From the NCBI GenBank assembly GCA_029260515.1, contig JAJDDC010000095.1:1-64000 (forward strand): a stretch of 64,000 nucleotides of DNA, given 5' to 3'. Under the pieces are notes generated by a model. That model was not told where the DNA came from. It saw only the letters and a program-made list of their open reading frames with translations, and did not search any database. A program made the translations under genes and the position numbers. Source of the DNA: Phycisphaerales bacterium. GTDB taxonomy: Bacteria; Planctomycetota; Phycisphaerae; Phycisphaerales; UBA1924. This document shows, in pieces, positions 7,284 through 15,624 of this stretch (its first letter is position 1; each line of letters opens with the position of its first letter).

Positions 7284-7784
7284 TTACGAGGGGGCGGCTG
7301 GCTTGGCGGGGGTCTGGGTGTGTGCGTTGTGTCGGACGAGGCCGCCGAGGTAGAGGGCGGCGGCGATGAGGACGACGTTCTTGATGATGTACTGGCCCTC
7401 CATGGTCGGGACGAAGGGCCGCTGCCATGTGACCTCGGGGAGGAGGACGAGGGGGAGGAACGTGCCCGGCATCTGGAGGAAGAGGAGGAGGATGCCGACG
7501 CGTGTGAGGAGGCGCCCAAGGCCGAGGCGGGGCCCGGGGTCGAGGAGGCAGAGCCCGATGGCGATTTCCCAGTAGCCGAGGAAGGGGATGAACCAGTCGG
7601 GGTTGACGCCCCAGTAGACGGTCTTGGCGACGAGGTCTGCGGCGGGACTGAGGCCGAGGGGCTTGAGTGCGCCGAACCAGATGAAGACGAGGGCGAGGGC
7701 GACGCGGAGTGCGGGGGCGCCGAGGCGGCGCATGGTGGTGGAGATGCGGCGGTCGAGGGAGTCGAAGCGTTCGCGTCGTTCCAT
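7284..7784 (-). CDS. DoxX/DUF417-like membrane protein
   Basis: A 166-aa four-helix membrane protein. The first helix region reads A-L-V-F-I-W-F-G-A-L-K-P-L-G and is followed by P-F-L-G-Y-W-E-I-A-I-G, the pattern of DoxX-like/DUF417 (YkgB-like) proteins. Family members are linked to quinone-related oxidoreduction or stress but have no single established role. The start at 7784 (M-E-R-R-E-R-F) is preferred; an in-frame ATG at 7838 would add 18 residues without a ribosome site. Confidence 0.65.
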   Translation of the reverse strand: MERRERFDSLDRRISTTMRRLGAPALRVALALVFIWFGALKPLGLSPAADLVAKTVYWGVNPDWFIPFLGYWEIAIGLCLLDPGPRLGLGRLLTRVGILLLFLQMPGTFLPLVLLPEVTWQRPFVPTMEGQYIIKNVVLIAAALYLGGLVRHNAHTQTPAKPAAPS

Positions 7785-7921
7785 AGACGATTGTTGACAC
7801 GGTATCGGGGGTGTGTCGCATACGCCCGCGCCGCCCATCGCCCATCCTCATGACAACGAGATGACTCGGTTGGATGGCGGTGTGTGAGCGGGTGGTGCGG
7901 GGGGTGGGGTAGGCTGCGGGG

Positions 7922-8377
7922 ATGGATGCACGCGGGGTTGTTGAGCGGTTCGTGACGGCGCTGGATCACGAGGATTTTGCGGATGTCGCGCGGGTGATCT
8001 CGCCCGGCTGCGTGTATGTGTTTCGGGGGGCGGAGATGCGGGGCGGCGGGGAGGTCGCTGGCTCGTACGCGGCGGCGGCGGCGTGGGCACGCGGGAGCTT
8101 CGATTCGATCCGGTACGAGTCGTGCGTGACGGACGAGGGCGAGGACGGCGAGGGGCGGCGGCGGTTCCGAATCCGATTTGTCGATCTGACGAAGCACAAG
8201 GGCGTGGACCATCGGCACGAGTGCGAGCAGGTGGTGTGTGTCGGCGTGGGTGGATCCGAGGGCGACGACGGCGGGGCCGGCTTGATCGAGCGGATCGAGC
8301 ACGTGGACCTGCCCGGGGAACGCGAGAGGCTGGCGGCGTTCCTGATGCGGGTGGGTGTGGCGAGCCGGGGATCATGA
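7922..8377 (+). CDS. SnoaL-like / NTF2-fold protein (151 aa)
   Basis: A small soluble protein whose N-terminus (V-V-E-R-F-V-T-A-L-D-H-E-D-F-A-D-V-A-R-V-I-S-P-G-C-V-Y) has the helix-turn-helix-strand order of NTF2/SnoaL proteins; the rest carries alternating strands with R-F-R-I-R-F-V-D-L and I-E-H-V-D-L. A domain hit is likely but I cannot confirm it. No catalytic residues are obvious. It is followed after 194 bases by the unnamed-family gene at 8572-9816. Confidence 0.6.
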   Translation: MDARGVVERFVTALDHEDFADVARVISPGCVYVFRGAEMRGGGEVAGSYAAAAAWARGSFDSIRYESCVTDEGEDGEGRRRFRIRFVDLTKHKGVDHRHECEQVVCVGVGGSEGDDGGAGLIERIEHVDLPGERERLAAFLMRVGVASRGS

Positions 8378-8571
8378 GGGGCTCGGAAGCGACCGCTCGG
8401 GTCGGCGGGCACGCTCGGCACTATTCGGAGAGAAAATGGCGGGGCGAGCGGACCAGGGACGCCCGGGCAAGGAACCCGACTCTTGCGGGGAGGGCGGGGG
8501 GCTGGGGGGGCGGGTACGCTCTGGTAGATCTTTCCGGCGGGTTTCCAGATTCTTTCTCCGGGGCTGCACGC

Positions 8572-9816
8572 GTGGGCACGAACGCTCAGATAACGACATT
8601 CGAGGGCGAGGTGGGCGGCGCCTTGGAACGGTTCCAGGGGGCGCTGGGCGCGTGCGCAGCGGCGGTGATGGGCGAGAGCGAGTGGCGCCCGGCGGACCTG
8701 GCACGCAGGACGGGGCTGGACACGAAGCTGGCGTGGAAGCTGCACCGGATCGTGTCGAGCGAGGCGGCGATGGCGTGCGGGCCGTACGTGCCCGGGCGGC
8801 GCGGGCTGGCGATCATGTCGGTGGCGCTGGGCGAGGCGGGGGCGTCGCGGGCGCAGGTCGCGGAGCTGGACGAGGCGGCGGAGGCGTTTTTGTCGCTGGT
8901 GCGTCGGCACGGGGGGTCGCGGCGGTCGTTCGATGCGCTGCTGGCCGAGCACGCCGAGTCGGGCGCGGAGCGGAGCGACCTGGAGCAGCGTCGTCTGGCG
9001 TACGAGGGGTCGAGCTACATCTGGGGGGTGCGGGCGGCGACGAACCTGGCGACGTTCATCGTCGCGCCGAGCGAGGACCCCGAGCGGCTGGATATCGCGC
9101 TGCTGCGGGGCGTGTACGACCTGCAGCGTGTGCGGCGGAAGGTGCCCTGGCGTGTGGCGCGGATGTTCTTCCGATCGGCGGAGAAGGGCGTGCGGAAGGT
9201 GGAGCGCCGGGAGGCGATCGATCCGGAGCGTCGGGGGACGCCGGTGACCGAGGAGTTGCCGCTGATGGACGAGTTCTGCTCGGCGCCGATGCCGGAGTAC
9301 GAGCGGATCGAGAGCGCGCAGGGGGTGGTGGAGTACCAGCTGGCCGAGGCGCCGGTGGGGACGCAGGGGTCGGTGACGTGCGTGATGGGCGAGGTTGTGC
9401 GTTCGTGCCAGTCGCGGTATTCGGAGGACGAGAACCCGCTGCGGATCCGGTTCGGGCTGCGGACGCCTGCGGAGATGGGGGTGGTGGATCTGCTGATGCA
9501 CCAGGACCTGTTCCACCGGGCGGCGCCTCGGGTGAAGCTGATGAGCGACCTGTTCGCGGGCGAGTCGACGGCGCCGTACCAGGCGTCGGACGAGCTGCCC
9601 ACGCCCGAACGGTTGGAGATGGTGGGGACGGACGTGCGTCGGGCGGGGCTGCGCGAGGCGCCCGAGTACGTGGCGATGCTCGAGCGGTCGCTGGGGTGGC
9701 TGGGGTGGGACCGCAACTCGTTTGATATTTACCGGTTCCGGATGGCGTACCCGCCGATCCCGACGACGCTGATGTACATCTACGACGCGGCGTTGGCGCG
9801 GCGGCCGGGGACGTAG
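8572..9816 (+). CDS. Unnamed-family protein, distant homologue of the gene at 44761-46104
   Basis: A 414-aa soluble protein with no family I can name. The first 60 residues look like a winged-helix or HTH region (D-L-A-R-R-T-G-L-D-T-K-L-A-W-K-L-H). Middle and C-terminal parts line up by eye with the protein encoded at 44761-46104: A-V/E-x-F-x-x-x-x-R-x-x-G-S, R-x-x-A-x-x-x-G-R-A-x, P-x-x-x-P-x-x-I-x-x-A-x-x-x-G, and near the end L-G-W-D-R-N-S-F with Y-R-F-R-M-A-Y-P-P-I. The GTG at 8572 is the most upstream reasonable start (GGGG 8 bases before); GTG 8611 is possible. A regulatory role is only a guess from the HTH-like start. Confidence 0.6.
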   Translation: MGTNAQITTFEGEVGGALERFQGALGACAAAVMGESEWRPADLARRTGLDTKLAWKLHRIVSSEAAMACGPYVPGRRGLAIMSVALGEAGASRAQVAELDEAAEAFLSLVRRHGGSRRSFDALLAEHAESGAERSDLEQRRLAYEGSSYIWGVRAATNLATFIVAPSEDPERLDIALLRGVYDLQRVRRKVPWRVARMFFRSAEKGVRKVERREAIDPERRGTPVTEELPLMDEFCSAPMPEYERIESAQGVVEYQLAEAPVGTQGSVTCVMGEVVRSCQSRYSEDENPLRIRFGLRTPAEMGVVDLLMHQDLFHRAAPRVKLMSDLFAGESTAPYQASDELPTPERLEMVGTDVRRAGLREAPEYVAMLERSLGWLGWDRNSFDIYRFRMAYPPIPTTLMYIYDAALARRPGT

Positions 9817-9961
9817 GGGGCGGAGACCGCGTGCTGGAAGGTACGGGGGATGGCGTGCGCTAGGGCGTGGCGTCCCGGAAGGCGAGATATCGGGCTCAAT
9901 CGGGCTTCGTGGCGGGCCGATGACCGGGCGGCGAGCGGTGCTCGCCCGGAGGGCCGTCGGT

Positions 9962-10198
9962 ATGTGGTATGTGATCGCGGCGGCGTGCGTGCTCGCGGGT
10001 GTTGTGGGTGTGGGGTTGCTGGTGCTGCCGGTGTGGGGCGTGCTCGCGGGGTTCGCGGGGTCTCAGCTGGTCGTGCTGGTGGGCGCGGGCGCGACGGGGC
10101 GGGCGCTGGCGCGGGGCGTCGCGTCGTGCTCGGTTGATGCTGGGACACTGCGCGTGGTGCGCACAGCGGGCACGGTCGGGGCGCGGATGGCGGCGTGA
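9962..10198 (+). CDS. Small two-helix membrane protein (78 aa)
   Basis: A short protein with two hydrophobic helices (about residues 1-19 and 22-42) and a polar C-terminal tail. The start at ATG 9962 is chosen because GGAGGG lies at 9948-9953, 8 bases upstream; an in-frame ATG at 9920 lacks a site. Coding is plausible from the strong ribosome site and the fit between the flanking genes. No family was recognised. It sits just upstream of the MscS channel gene on the same strand. Confidence 0.5.
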   Translation: MWYVIAAACVLAGVVGVGLLVLPVWGVLAGFAGSQLVVLVGAGATGRALARGVASCSVDAGTLRVVRTAGTVGARMAA

Positions 10199-10275
10199 GC
10201 GGGTAGTCTGCCGGCGCAGCGCGGCGATGACGGGCGGGACGCCCGTCCCACCGGCCGGCGATGGAGCGCTCACCG

Positions 10276-11268
10276 ATGCAGGACAACTCAGCACCAGCCG
10301 CGGCGACAGACGTCACGGGCGCCGGCGTGGGCGGTGGGCCTGTCGCGGGAACTCCGGCTGCGTCGGCGGGTGACGGATCGACGCTCGACCAGGTGCTCGC
10401 GGTCGCGTCGCGGGTCTGGAACTTCGAGCTGTTCACGATCGACGACACGCTCGTGACGGTGGATCAGCTGGTGATCGCGGCGCTGGTGCTGGTGGTCGGG
10501 ATGGTGGCGGCGCGGATCGTGAGCCGTCACGTGGGGCAGCGGGTGCTGCCCCGGATGAAGATCGACCGGGGCCCGGCGTCGGCGATCCAGACGATCATCT
10601 ACTACGTGTCTGTCGTGCTGGTTGTGATGCTGGCGATGCAGATGGCGGCGGTGCCGCTGACTGTCTTTACGATCTTCGGCGGGGCGTTGGCGCTGGGGAT
10701 CGGGTTCGGCAGCCAGAACATCGTGAACAACTTCATCTCGGGGCTGATCCTGCTGATCGAGCGGCCGATCGCGGTGGGCCAGCTGGTCGAGGTGGACGGG
10801 AACCGGGGGACGGTGCACAAGATCGGGGCGCGGTCCACGCTGGTGCAGGTGTACGACGGGAAGATGGTGATCATCCCGAACTCGATGCTGCTCGAGCTGG
10901 TGGTGACGAACTACGACAGGCCGGACGAGCGGTACCGGAGCCAGGTGAGCGTGGGCGTGGCGTACGGGTCGGACACGAAGAAGGTGCGTGAGCTGCTCGG
11001 GCGGGCGGCGGACGAGCACCCGCGGGTGCTGGACAACCCGGGGTGGATCGTGCTGTTCAAGGAGTTCGGTGACAACGCGCTGGGGTTCGAGCTGCACTCG
11101 TGGATCAGGCCGTCGTCCACGCAGGAGCGGTACATCATCGAGAGCGAGCTGCGGTTCCGGATCGACGAGCTGTGCCGCGAGGCGGGGGTTGTGATCGCGT
11201 ACCCGCAGCGGGACGTGCACCTGGACACGCTCTCGCCGTTGGAGGTGCGGGTGATGCAGGGGGGGTGA
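10276..11268 (+). CDS. MscS-family mechanosensitive channel
   Basis: A 330-aa small-conductance mechanosensitive channel. After a disordered Ala/Gly/Thr-rich N-terminus there are three membrane helices, the last being the pore helix (G-G-A-L-A-L-G-I-G-F-G-S-Q-N-I-V-N-N-F), followed by the MscS beta domain (V-x-G-x-R-G-T-V-H-K-I-G-A-R-S-T) and the C-terminal alpha/beta domain. It opens in the cytoplasmic membrane under tension to release solutes on hypo-osmotic shock. I prefer ATG 10276, with GGAG 9 bases upstream, to the ATG at 10261. It ends at a bidirectional hairpin. Confidence 0.9.
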   Translation: MQDNSAPAAATDVTGAGVGGGPVAGTPAASAGDGSTLDQVLAVASRVWNFELFTIDDTLVTVDQLVIAALVLVVGMVAARIVSRHVGQRVLPRMKIDRGPASAIQTIIYYVSVVLVVMLAMQMAAVPLTVFTIFGGALALGIGFGSQNIVNNFISGLILLIERPIAVGQLVEVDGNRGTVHKIGARSTLVQVYDGKMVIIPNSMLLELVVTNYDRPDERYRSQVSVGVAYGSDTKKVRELLGRAADEHPRVLDNPGWIVLFKEFGDNALGFELHSWIRPSSTQERYIIESELRFRIDELCREAGVVIAYPQRDVHLDTLSPLEVRVMQGG

Positions 11269-11278
11269 GCGCACGAGA

Positions 11279-11302
11279 AAGGGCGGGCACATGCCCGCCC
11301 TT
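11279..11302. terminator. Bidirectional hairpin between MscS and SYLF genes
   Basis: A near-perfect palindrome (AAGGGCGGGCA with TGCCCGCCCTT) between convergent genes, 10 bases after the MscS stop and 36 bases after the SYLF stop. The A and T ends serve as short U-tracts in both directions. Confidence 0.6.
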
Positions 11303-11337
11303 CCGAGGTGCGTGGGTGATGGGGTTCGCCCGGTGGC

Positions 11338-11901
11338 TTACCAGCGGTTGAAGCTGAACTTCTGACCGCCGATGGAGGCCTCGAACATGAGGCCGCCCTC
11401 TTCCATGGTGAAGACGGCCATGCCGTTCTCGAAGTCGGCGTCGGCGGATGCGCCGGCGTTGACGGCGACGGCGGAGGCCTGGGCGGCGAACTCGAAGTTG
11501 CCGGAGGTGAAGTTGTCGAGTGCGGCCTTGTTCTGGAAGAAGATGACCTCGCGGTAGGCCTGGCCGCCGAGTGCGAGGCCGATGGTGGCCTGGGAGAGCG
11601 TGGCGTTGCCGATGGGGGCGCCCTGCTCGTAGACGAGGCCCTTGCCGTGTGCGCCGCCGACGCCGATGGCGCCCTTGCCGACGGTCGGGAAGATGGCGTA
11701 GCCGTAGGACTCACGGAACCAGCTTGCCATGCTGGGGTCCTCGCGCTTGAACTCGGACTCGGCCCGAGCGACGTCGGACTGCATGCTCGTCTTCTGCTCG
11801 GAGGTCTTGTACCCGGCGGAGCAGCCGGCGAGCATTGGGGCGAGGATGCCGGCGCCGACGACGGCGGCGAGGGCGGTGGTGCGGAATCTGCGTGCGTTCA
11901 T
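11338..11901 (-). CDS. SYLF (YSC84-like) lipid-binding lipoprotein
   Basis: A 187-aa secreted protein. A signal peptide ends in L-A-G-C (lipoprotein box). The mature part has the YSC84/SYLF signature: Y-G-Y-A-I-F-P-T-V-G-K-G-A-I-G-V-G-G, G-L-V-Y-E-Q-G, and near the end G-G-L-M-F-E-A-S-I-G-G-Q-K-F. Eukaryotic SYLF domains bind phosphoinositides; the bacterial role is unknown but membrane-associated. The ATG at 11901 has GGGGAG 7 bases upstream. The gene lies 94 bases downstream of the STAS gene on the same strand. Confidence 0.88.
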   Translation of the reverse strand: MNARRFRTTALAAVVGAGILAPMLAGCSAGYKTSEQKTSMQSDVARAESEFKREDPSMASWFRESYGYAIFPTVGKGAIGVGGAHGKGLVYEQGAPIGNATLSQATIGLALGGQAYREVIFFQNKAALDNFTSGNFEFAAQASAVAVNAGASADADFENGMAVFTMEEGGLMFEASIGGQKFSFNRW

Positions 11902-11995
11902 GGTTTCTCCCCTTGGGTGTGGTCGTGTGGTTTGACGGTTGCCGAGCGGGAGTTTATGCCCGGCGGCACGCTGGCGTCCCTGGCCGGTGCGGCGA

Positions 11996-12355
11996 TCAGT
12001 GAGAACCGGCGTCTTTGGGGCGGAATGCGAGGTGGGCCCGCTCGACGTCGGGGTAGATCTCGAAGATATGGTCGAGCTGGGCGACCTCGAGGACCTGTGC
12101 CATGAGCGTGCGGACTCGTGCGAGCTTGACGTCGGCGCCGCGCTTGGCCATGCGCTTGTGCAGGGAGACGAGGACGGCGAGGGCGGCGCTGGTGATGTGG
12201 TCGAGGCTGGCGCAGTCCACGATGATCTTGTCGAAGCCGGCGTCTGCGAGGGACTCGATGGGGTTGAGCAGCTCGTCGGTGTTGGAGGCGTCGAGGCCGC
12301 CGTCGGCGTGGAGAACGAGGACGCCGTCGGGGAGTTTCTCGTGGGCGAACTGCAT
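11996..12355 (-). CDS. STAS-domain (anti-sigma-factor antagonist-like) protein
   Basis: A 119-aa single STAS domain. The central motif D-C-A-S-L-D-H-I-T-S-A-A-L-A-V-L-V-S-L-H-K-R matches the region of SpoIIAA/RsbV-type antagonists around the phosphorylated Ser (here the S of I-T-S-A). It would bind a partner-switching kinase or output protein; no such partner is encoded nearby, so its pathway is unknown. It diverges from the tag gene, with 32 bases between the starts. Confidence 0.8.
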   Translation of the reverse strand: MQFAHEKLPDGVLVLHADGGLDASNTDELLNPIESLADAGFDKIIVDCASLDHITSAALAVLVSLHKRMAKRGADVKLARVRTLMAQVLEVAQLDHIFEIYPDVERAHLAFRPKDAGSH

Positions 12356-12387
12356 AGGGGTATCGTAATCGGTCGGGAGGATTCGTG

Positions 12388-13008
12388 ATGGGGACGGGCG
12401 AGCAGACGCGGTGCGGGTGGGCGGCGACGGAGCCCGAGTTGTCGTACCACGACGCCGAGTGGGGCGTGCCCGAGCGTGACGGGGCGAGGCTGTTCGAGCT
12501 GATCACGCTGGAGGGGGCGCAGGCGGGGCTGAGCTGGCGGACGATCCTGGTCAAGCGGGAGAACTACCGGCGGGCGTTTCGGGGCTTCGACGTGGACCGT
12601 GTGGCGCGGATGGGGGCGCGGGACGTTGAGCGGCTGCTCGGCGAAACAGATACGTCGCGGGCGGTCGTGCGGCATCGGGGGAAGATCGAGTCGGTCATCG
12701 GGAACGCCAGGGCGGTCGTGGGGATGCGCGAGGGGGGGGAAACACTCGAAGAACTGGTGTGGTCGATGGTGGGCGGGGAGCCGATCCGTAATGCGTGGCG
12801 GGGGATGGGGGAACTGCCTGCGCAGACGGACGTATCGCGGCGTATGAGCCGCGGGTTGAAGCGGCGAGGGCTGCGTTTCGTGGGCCCGACGACGTGTTAC
12901 GCCTTTATGCAGGCCGCGGGGCTTGTGAACGACCACCTCGTGGGGTGCTTCAGGCACGCACAGGTGTGCGGGGGCGGTGATCGGGCGGGTCGTGGTCGCG
13001 GGCGCTAG
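12388..13008 (+). CDS. tag: DNA-3-methyladenine glycosylase I
   Basis: A 206-aa Tag-family glycosylase that removes 3-methyladenine from alkylated DNA, beginning base-excision repair. It has the zinc ligand pattern of the family: C-G-W near the start, Y-H-D-A-E-W-G, and H-L-V-G-C-F-R-H near the C-terminus. L-E-G-A-Q-A-G-L-S-W and F-V-G-P-T-T-C-Y-A-F-M-Q-A form the HhH base pocket. The ATG at 12388 has GGAGG 7 bases upstream, favoured over the GTG directly before it. Confidence 0.93.
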   Translation: MGTGEQTRCGWAATEPELSYHDAEWGVPERDGARLFELITLEGAQAGLSWRTILVKRENYRRAFRGFDVDRVARMGARDVERLLGETDTSRAVVRHRGKIESVIGNARAVVGMREGGETLEELVWSMVGGEPIRNAWRGMGELPAQTDVSRRMSRGLKRRGLRFVGPTTCYAFMQAAGLVNDHLVGCFRHAQVCGGGDRAGRGRGR

Positions 13009-13044
13009 AGTTGGGCGTCTCGGTCGAGACGGGGCGAGGACGAG

Positions 13045-13461
13045 ATGACTAGGCATGATTCCGAATGCGTGACGGAGGGCTTCCGGGTGGCGGCGCGCCC
13101 GGTGTACCTGCCCGAGCATTCGGACCCGGACGCGGAGAATCCGCGGAGCCGGCGGTTCGCGTTCGGGTACAAGATCACGATCCGCAACGAAGGGGATGCG
13201 CCTGCGCGGCTGTTGAGCCGTCACTGGGTGATCGTGGACGCGCACGGGGATCGTCAGGACGTGGCGGGCGAGGGGGTCGTGGGCGAGCAGCCCCGGCTCG
13301 AGCCGGGTGAGGAGTTCGAGTACACGAGCTGGGCGCCGATCCACACGCCCTGGGGGACGATGGAGGGGGAGTACGAGATGGCGCGTGACGACGGGACGCG
13401 TTTCCGCGTGGGCGTCGGGCGGTTCTATCTTGTGGCCGAGGACGAGCCGGCGGCGGTGTAA
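13045..13461 (+). CDS. apaG: ApaG protein
   Basis: A 138-aa ApaG-type fibronectin-III-like protein. Family landmarks are F-A-F-G-Y-K-I-T-I-R-N-E, L-L-S-R-H-W-V-I-V-D, V-V-G-E-Q-P-x-L-x-P-G-E-x-F-E-Y-T-S-W and T-P-W-G-T-M-E-G-E-Y. ApaG has been linked to Co/Mg efflux and Ap4A metabolism in enterobacteria; the exact role is unsettled. It follows tag by 36 bases, so co-transcription is likely. Confidence 0.9.
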   Translation: MTRHDSECVTEGFRVAARPVYLPEHSDPDAENPRSRRFAFGYKITIRNEGDAPARLLSRHWVIVDAHGDRQDVAGEGVVGEQPRLEPGEEFEYTSWAPIHTPWGTMEGEYEMARDDGTRFRVGVGRFYLVAEDEPAAV

Positions 13462-13464
13462 GCG

Positions 13465-13490
13465 GGTGGATCGGGCGACCCCGATCCACC
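13465..13490. terminator. Hairpin between convergent apaG and secreted-protein genes
   Basis: An 11-bp perfect stem (13465-13475 with 13480-13490) and 4-base loop CGAC immediately after the apaG stop and 18 bases from the stop of the converging gene. There is no clear T-tract, so termination strength is uncertain. Confidence 0.45.
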
Positions 13491-13508
13491 GGCGTGTTCG
13501 GCTGGGTT

Positions 13509-14138
13509 TCAGCTGGGCTTCTTGGTCACGATCGAGGCACGGACAACGAGGAGCATCGCGGTGGGTTCCGCGGTCTGCGGGTCGATCGAGGTGAGATCGA
13601 TCGCGACGACGGCGCCGTCTGCGAGCGTGAGCGCGGTTGACCATGCCATGCGCGTGTGCGTGGCGCTGTCGTTCATGTCGAAGTCCAGGTCGGCGCGGAT
13701 GATGTCCTTGTCGAGGACATCGGGCTTTGCGGAGAAGCTGAGCGATTTGGCGGCCTCGTCATTGCCAGTCATGCGTTGGAGTGAGGCTTTCTCGCCGTGC
13801 TGGGCGGCGAGGGCGGGCGAGAGCCAAAGGTCGCCGGCGCCGACGAGCGTGCGGGCCTGTGCGAGGGCCTTCAGGAACGCGGCGTGGTCGATGGGCTTGG
13901 CGCCTTCGTCGCCGGCTATGAACTGTTCGCGGAGCAGGTCTATCGCGGGGGAGGAGGAGCCGTTGGGGGCGGCGCTGACGAGGGCGAGCTGGACGAGGAC
14001 GGTGCGGGGATCGTTGTTGGAGGGCTTCGGCGAGCGGCTGTAGCCCCCGCCGCCCGCGAGGACAGAGACCGTCAGCGATAGGGTGAAGACAACGACGAGG
14101 AACGCGATGGAGAGACGTGCGGCGTGGACGAGCTTCAT
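13509..14138 (-). CDS. Secreted protein of unknown function (209 aa)
   Basis: An exported protein with an N-terminal signal or anchor helix (residues 5-28, ending S-V-L-A-G-G-G-G). The mature part is mixed alpha/beta with a C-terminal beta strand region (V-V-A-I-D-L-T-S-I-D and A-M-L-L-V-V-R-A-S-I-V). The last part faintly recalls secretin-type strands but is too short for a secretin. AAGGAGGT lies 6 bases upstream of ATG 14138, a strong ribosome site. No family recognised. Confidence 0.6.
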   Translation of the reverse strand: MKLVHAARLSIAFLVVVFTLSLTVSVLAGGGGYSRSPKPSNNDPRTVLVQLALVSAAPNGSSSPAIDLLREQFIAGDEGAKPIDHAAFLKALAQARTLVGAGDLWLSPALAAQHGEKASLQRMTGNDEAAKSLSFSAKPDVLDKDIIRADLDFDMNDSATHTRMAWSTALTLADGAVVAIDLTSIDPQTAEPTAMLLVVRASIVTKKPS

Positions 14139-14310
14139 CTGAAACCTCCTTGGAAAAAGGAATGATCAGGATGTTCGCCCGCCGCGGCGGTTGTTGTGAG
14201 TCGGTACGGATGGGGTGGGGTTTGGTTCTGGGAGTGTGGCGCTTCTTGGTGGTGAGGGTGGGCTTGAAGCCGACCCCTCCGGGATGAGGGTGGCGGCGCG
14301 CGGGGCCGCG

Positions 14311-15420
14311 CTATGCGTGTTCGTTGAAGCGCTGGGCGAGCAGGCGGTGGAAGTGGTGCACGCACGTTTCGCGGCGCGGGGAGTAGCGCCCGGTTGCGTA
14401 GCCGCGCGCGTGGATGGTGGAGTGGACGCCCTCGACGACGGACTCGTCCTCGCGCTCGACGCGGTCGAGGTCGGCGCTGGCGCCCCGGCCCACGCGGGAC
14501 TCGTCCCAGACGTAGGGGAGGAAGCGGACGCGGGTGCGGTCGTGGCCCAGGGGCATGACGTCGTTGACGCTGATACCCCAGGGGTAGACGTTCATCATGG
14601 TGGTCGGGAAGAGCCAGAAGTAGTAGCCGGCGATGTCGCGGCCGTGGTCGGGGTGTCCTTCCGGGAGATCGAATGTGTCCTCGGCGCCGGAGGCGACGCC
14701 GACTTGGACGTTGGAGAGCGGGTAGATGTCGGTGTCGTATTTGGAATAGTCGAGTGTTGCGGCGAGGGAGGCGTGGACGAAGGGGATGTGGAAGCCCTCG
14801 AGGTAGTTGTCGAGGTAGAGGGCCCAGTTGGCGTGCATGTAGTACTCGCGGGCGCGGGAGTGGTCGAGGCGGGCGCGTTCGATGGGGAGGAAGCCGATGC
14901 GCGAGTCCATCTCGCGTGTGACGTCGGTGAGGTCGTGGTCGGGGTCGAGGGAGGCGAAGATGAACTGGCGCCACCGGGCCATGGGGATGCGGCGGAGGTT
15001 GTCATCCTCGCGGGGAAAATCGTGCGCGTCGTCGAACTCGGGCATGGAGCGGAAGCGGCCGTCGAGGTCGAAGCGGCGCCCGTGGTAGCGGCACGTGAGG
15101 CATTTGGCGTGGTCGGCGTGCTCGGCGAGGCGCATGCCGCGGTGGGTGCAGACGTTGGAGAGGCAGTGGAGCGTGTCGGACGCGTCGCGTGTGAGGATGA
15201 TGGGCTCGTCGAGGCAGCCCTCTGCGAGTGTGAGGGGCAGGACCGACCCGGGTGTGGAGACCTGGGATTCGTCGGCGATGAATCGCCAGGCGCGGGCGAG
15301 GATGCTCGCCTTCATGCGCTCGTAGGCGTCGGGATCTGTGTAGAACCAGCCGGGGGGGGTCTGTGCCTGGCGGATGTCGGGGTCGATGTTCAGGGTTTTC
15401 TCGGGCCTTGTTTTGTGCAT
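14311..15420 (-). CDS. Rieske non-heme iron oxygenase, alpha subunit
   Basis: A 369-aa aromatic ring-hydroxylating-type oxygenase. The Rieske [2Fe-2S] cluster motif is C-T-H-R-G ... C-R-Y-H-G (about residues 91-113). The mononuclear iron site is in the C-terminal domain at N-Y-L-E-G-F-H-I-P-F-V-H. The protein takes electrons from a reductase and hydroxylates or demethylates an organic substrate. No ferredoxin or reductase gene is adjacent, so the substrate cannot be told from context. The ATG at 15420 is well placed, 204 bases from the divergent PAD gene. Confidence 0.9.
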   Translation of the reverse strand: MHKTRPEKTLNIDPDIRQAQTPPGWFYTDPDAYERMKASILARAWRFIADESQVSTPGSVLPLTLAEGCLDEPIILTRDASDTLHCLSNVCTHRGMRLAEHADHAKCLTCRYHGRRFDLDGRFRSMPEFDDAHDFPREDDNLRRIPMARWRQFIFASLDPDHDLTDVTREMDSRIGFLPIERARLDHSRAREYYMHANWALYLDNYLEGFHIPFVHASLAATLDYSKYDTDIYPLSNVQVGVASGAEDTFDLPEGHPDHGRDIAGYYFWLFPTTMMNVYPWGISVNDVMPLGHDRTRVRFLPYVWDESRVGRGASADLDRVEREDESVVEGVHSTIHARGYATGRYSPRRETCVHHFHRLLAQRFNEHA

Positions 15421-15624
15421 TGGCTTCAGGGTACCCAGGGGCTGAGGGTGCGTGAAGGGGGTCGGGCGGGGGGAACCGCGTGCGAGGCGGGGCGGATGGG
15501 TTCTCCGGGCGGTGTCCGCCCGGTAGTCTGAGGGTCGGCCGGGTCGTCAGCCCGGTCTGGTATCTGTCTTTGTCTCCTCTTTCCAATGAACGCGTCGCCC
15601 AGGCGTCGCGGCGGGGTATGCACC

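Noticed and set aside
11338..13644. A 768-codon minus-strand frame ending in the SYLF lipoprotein
   Set aside because: Only the last 187 codons have domain content and a ribosome site (ATG 11901). The rest is antisense to tag and apaG.
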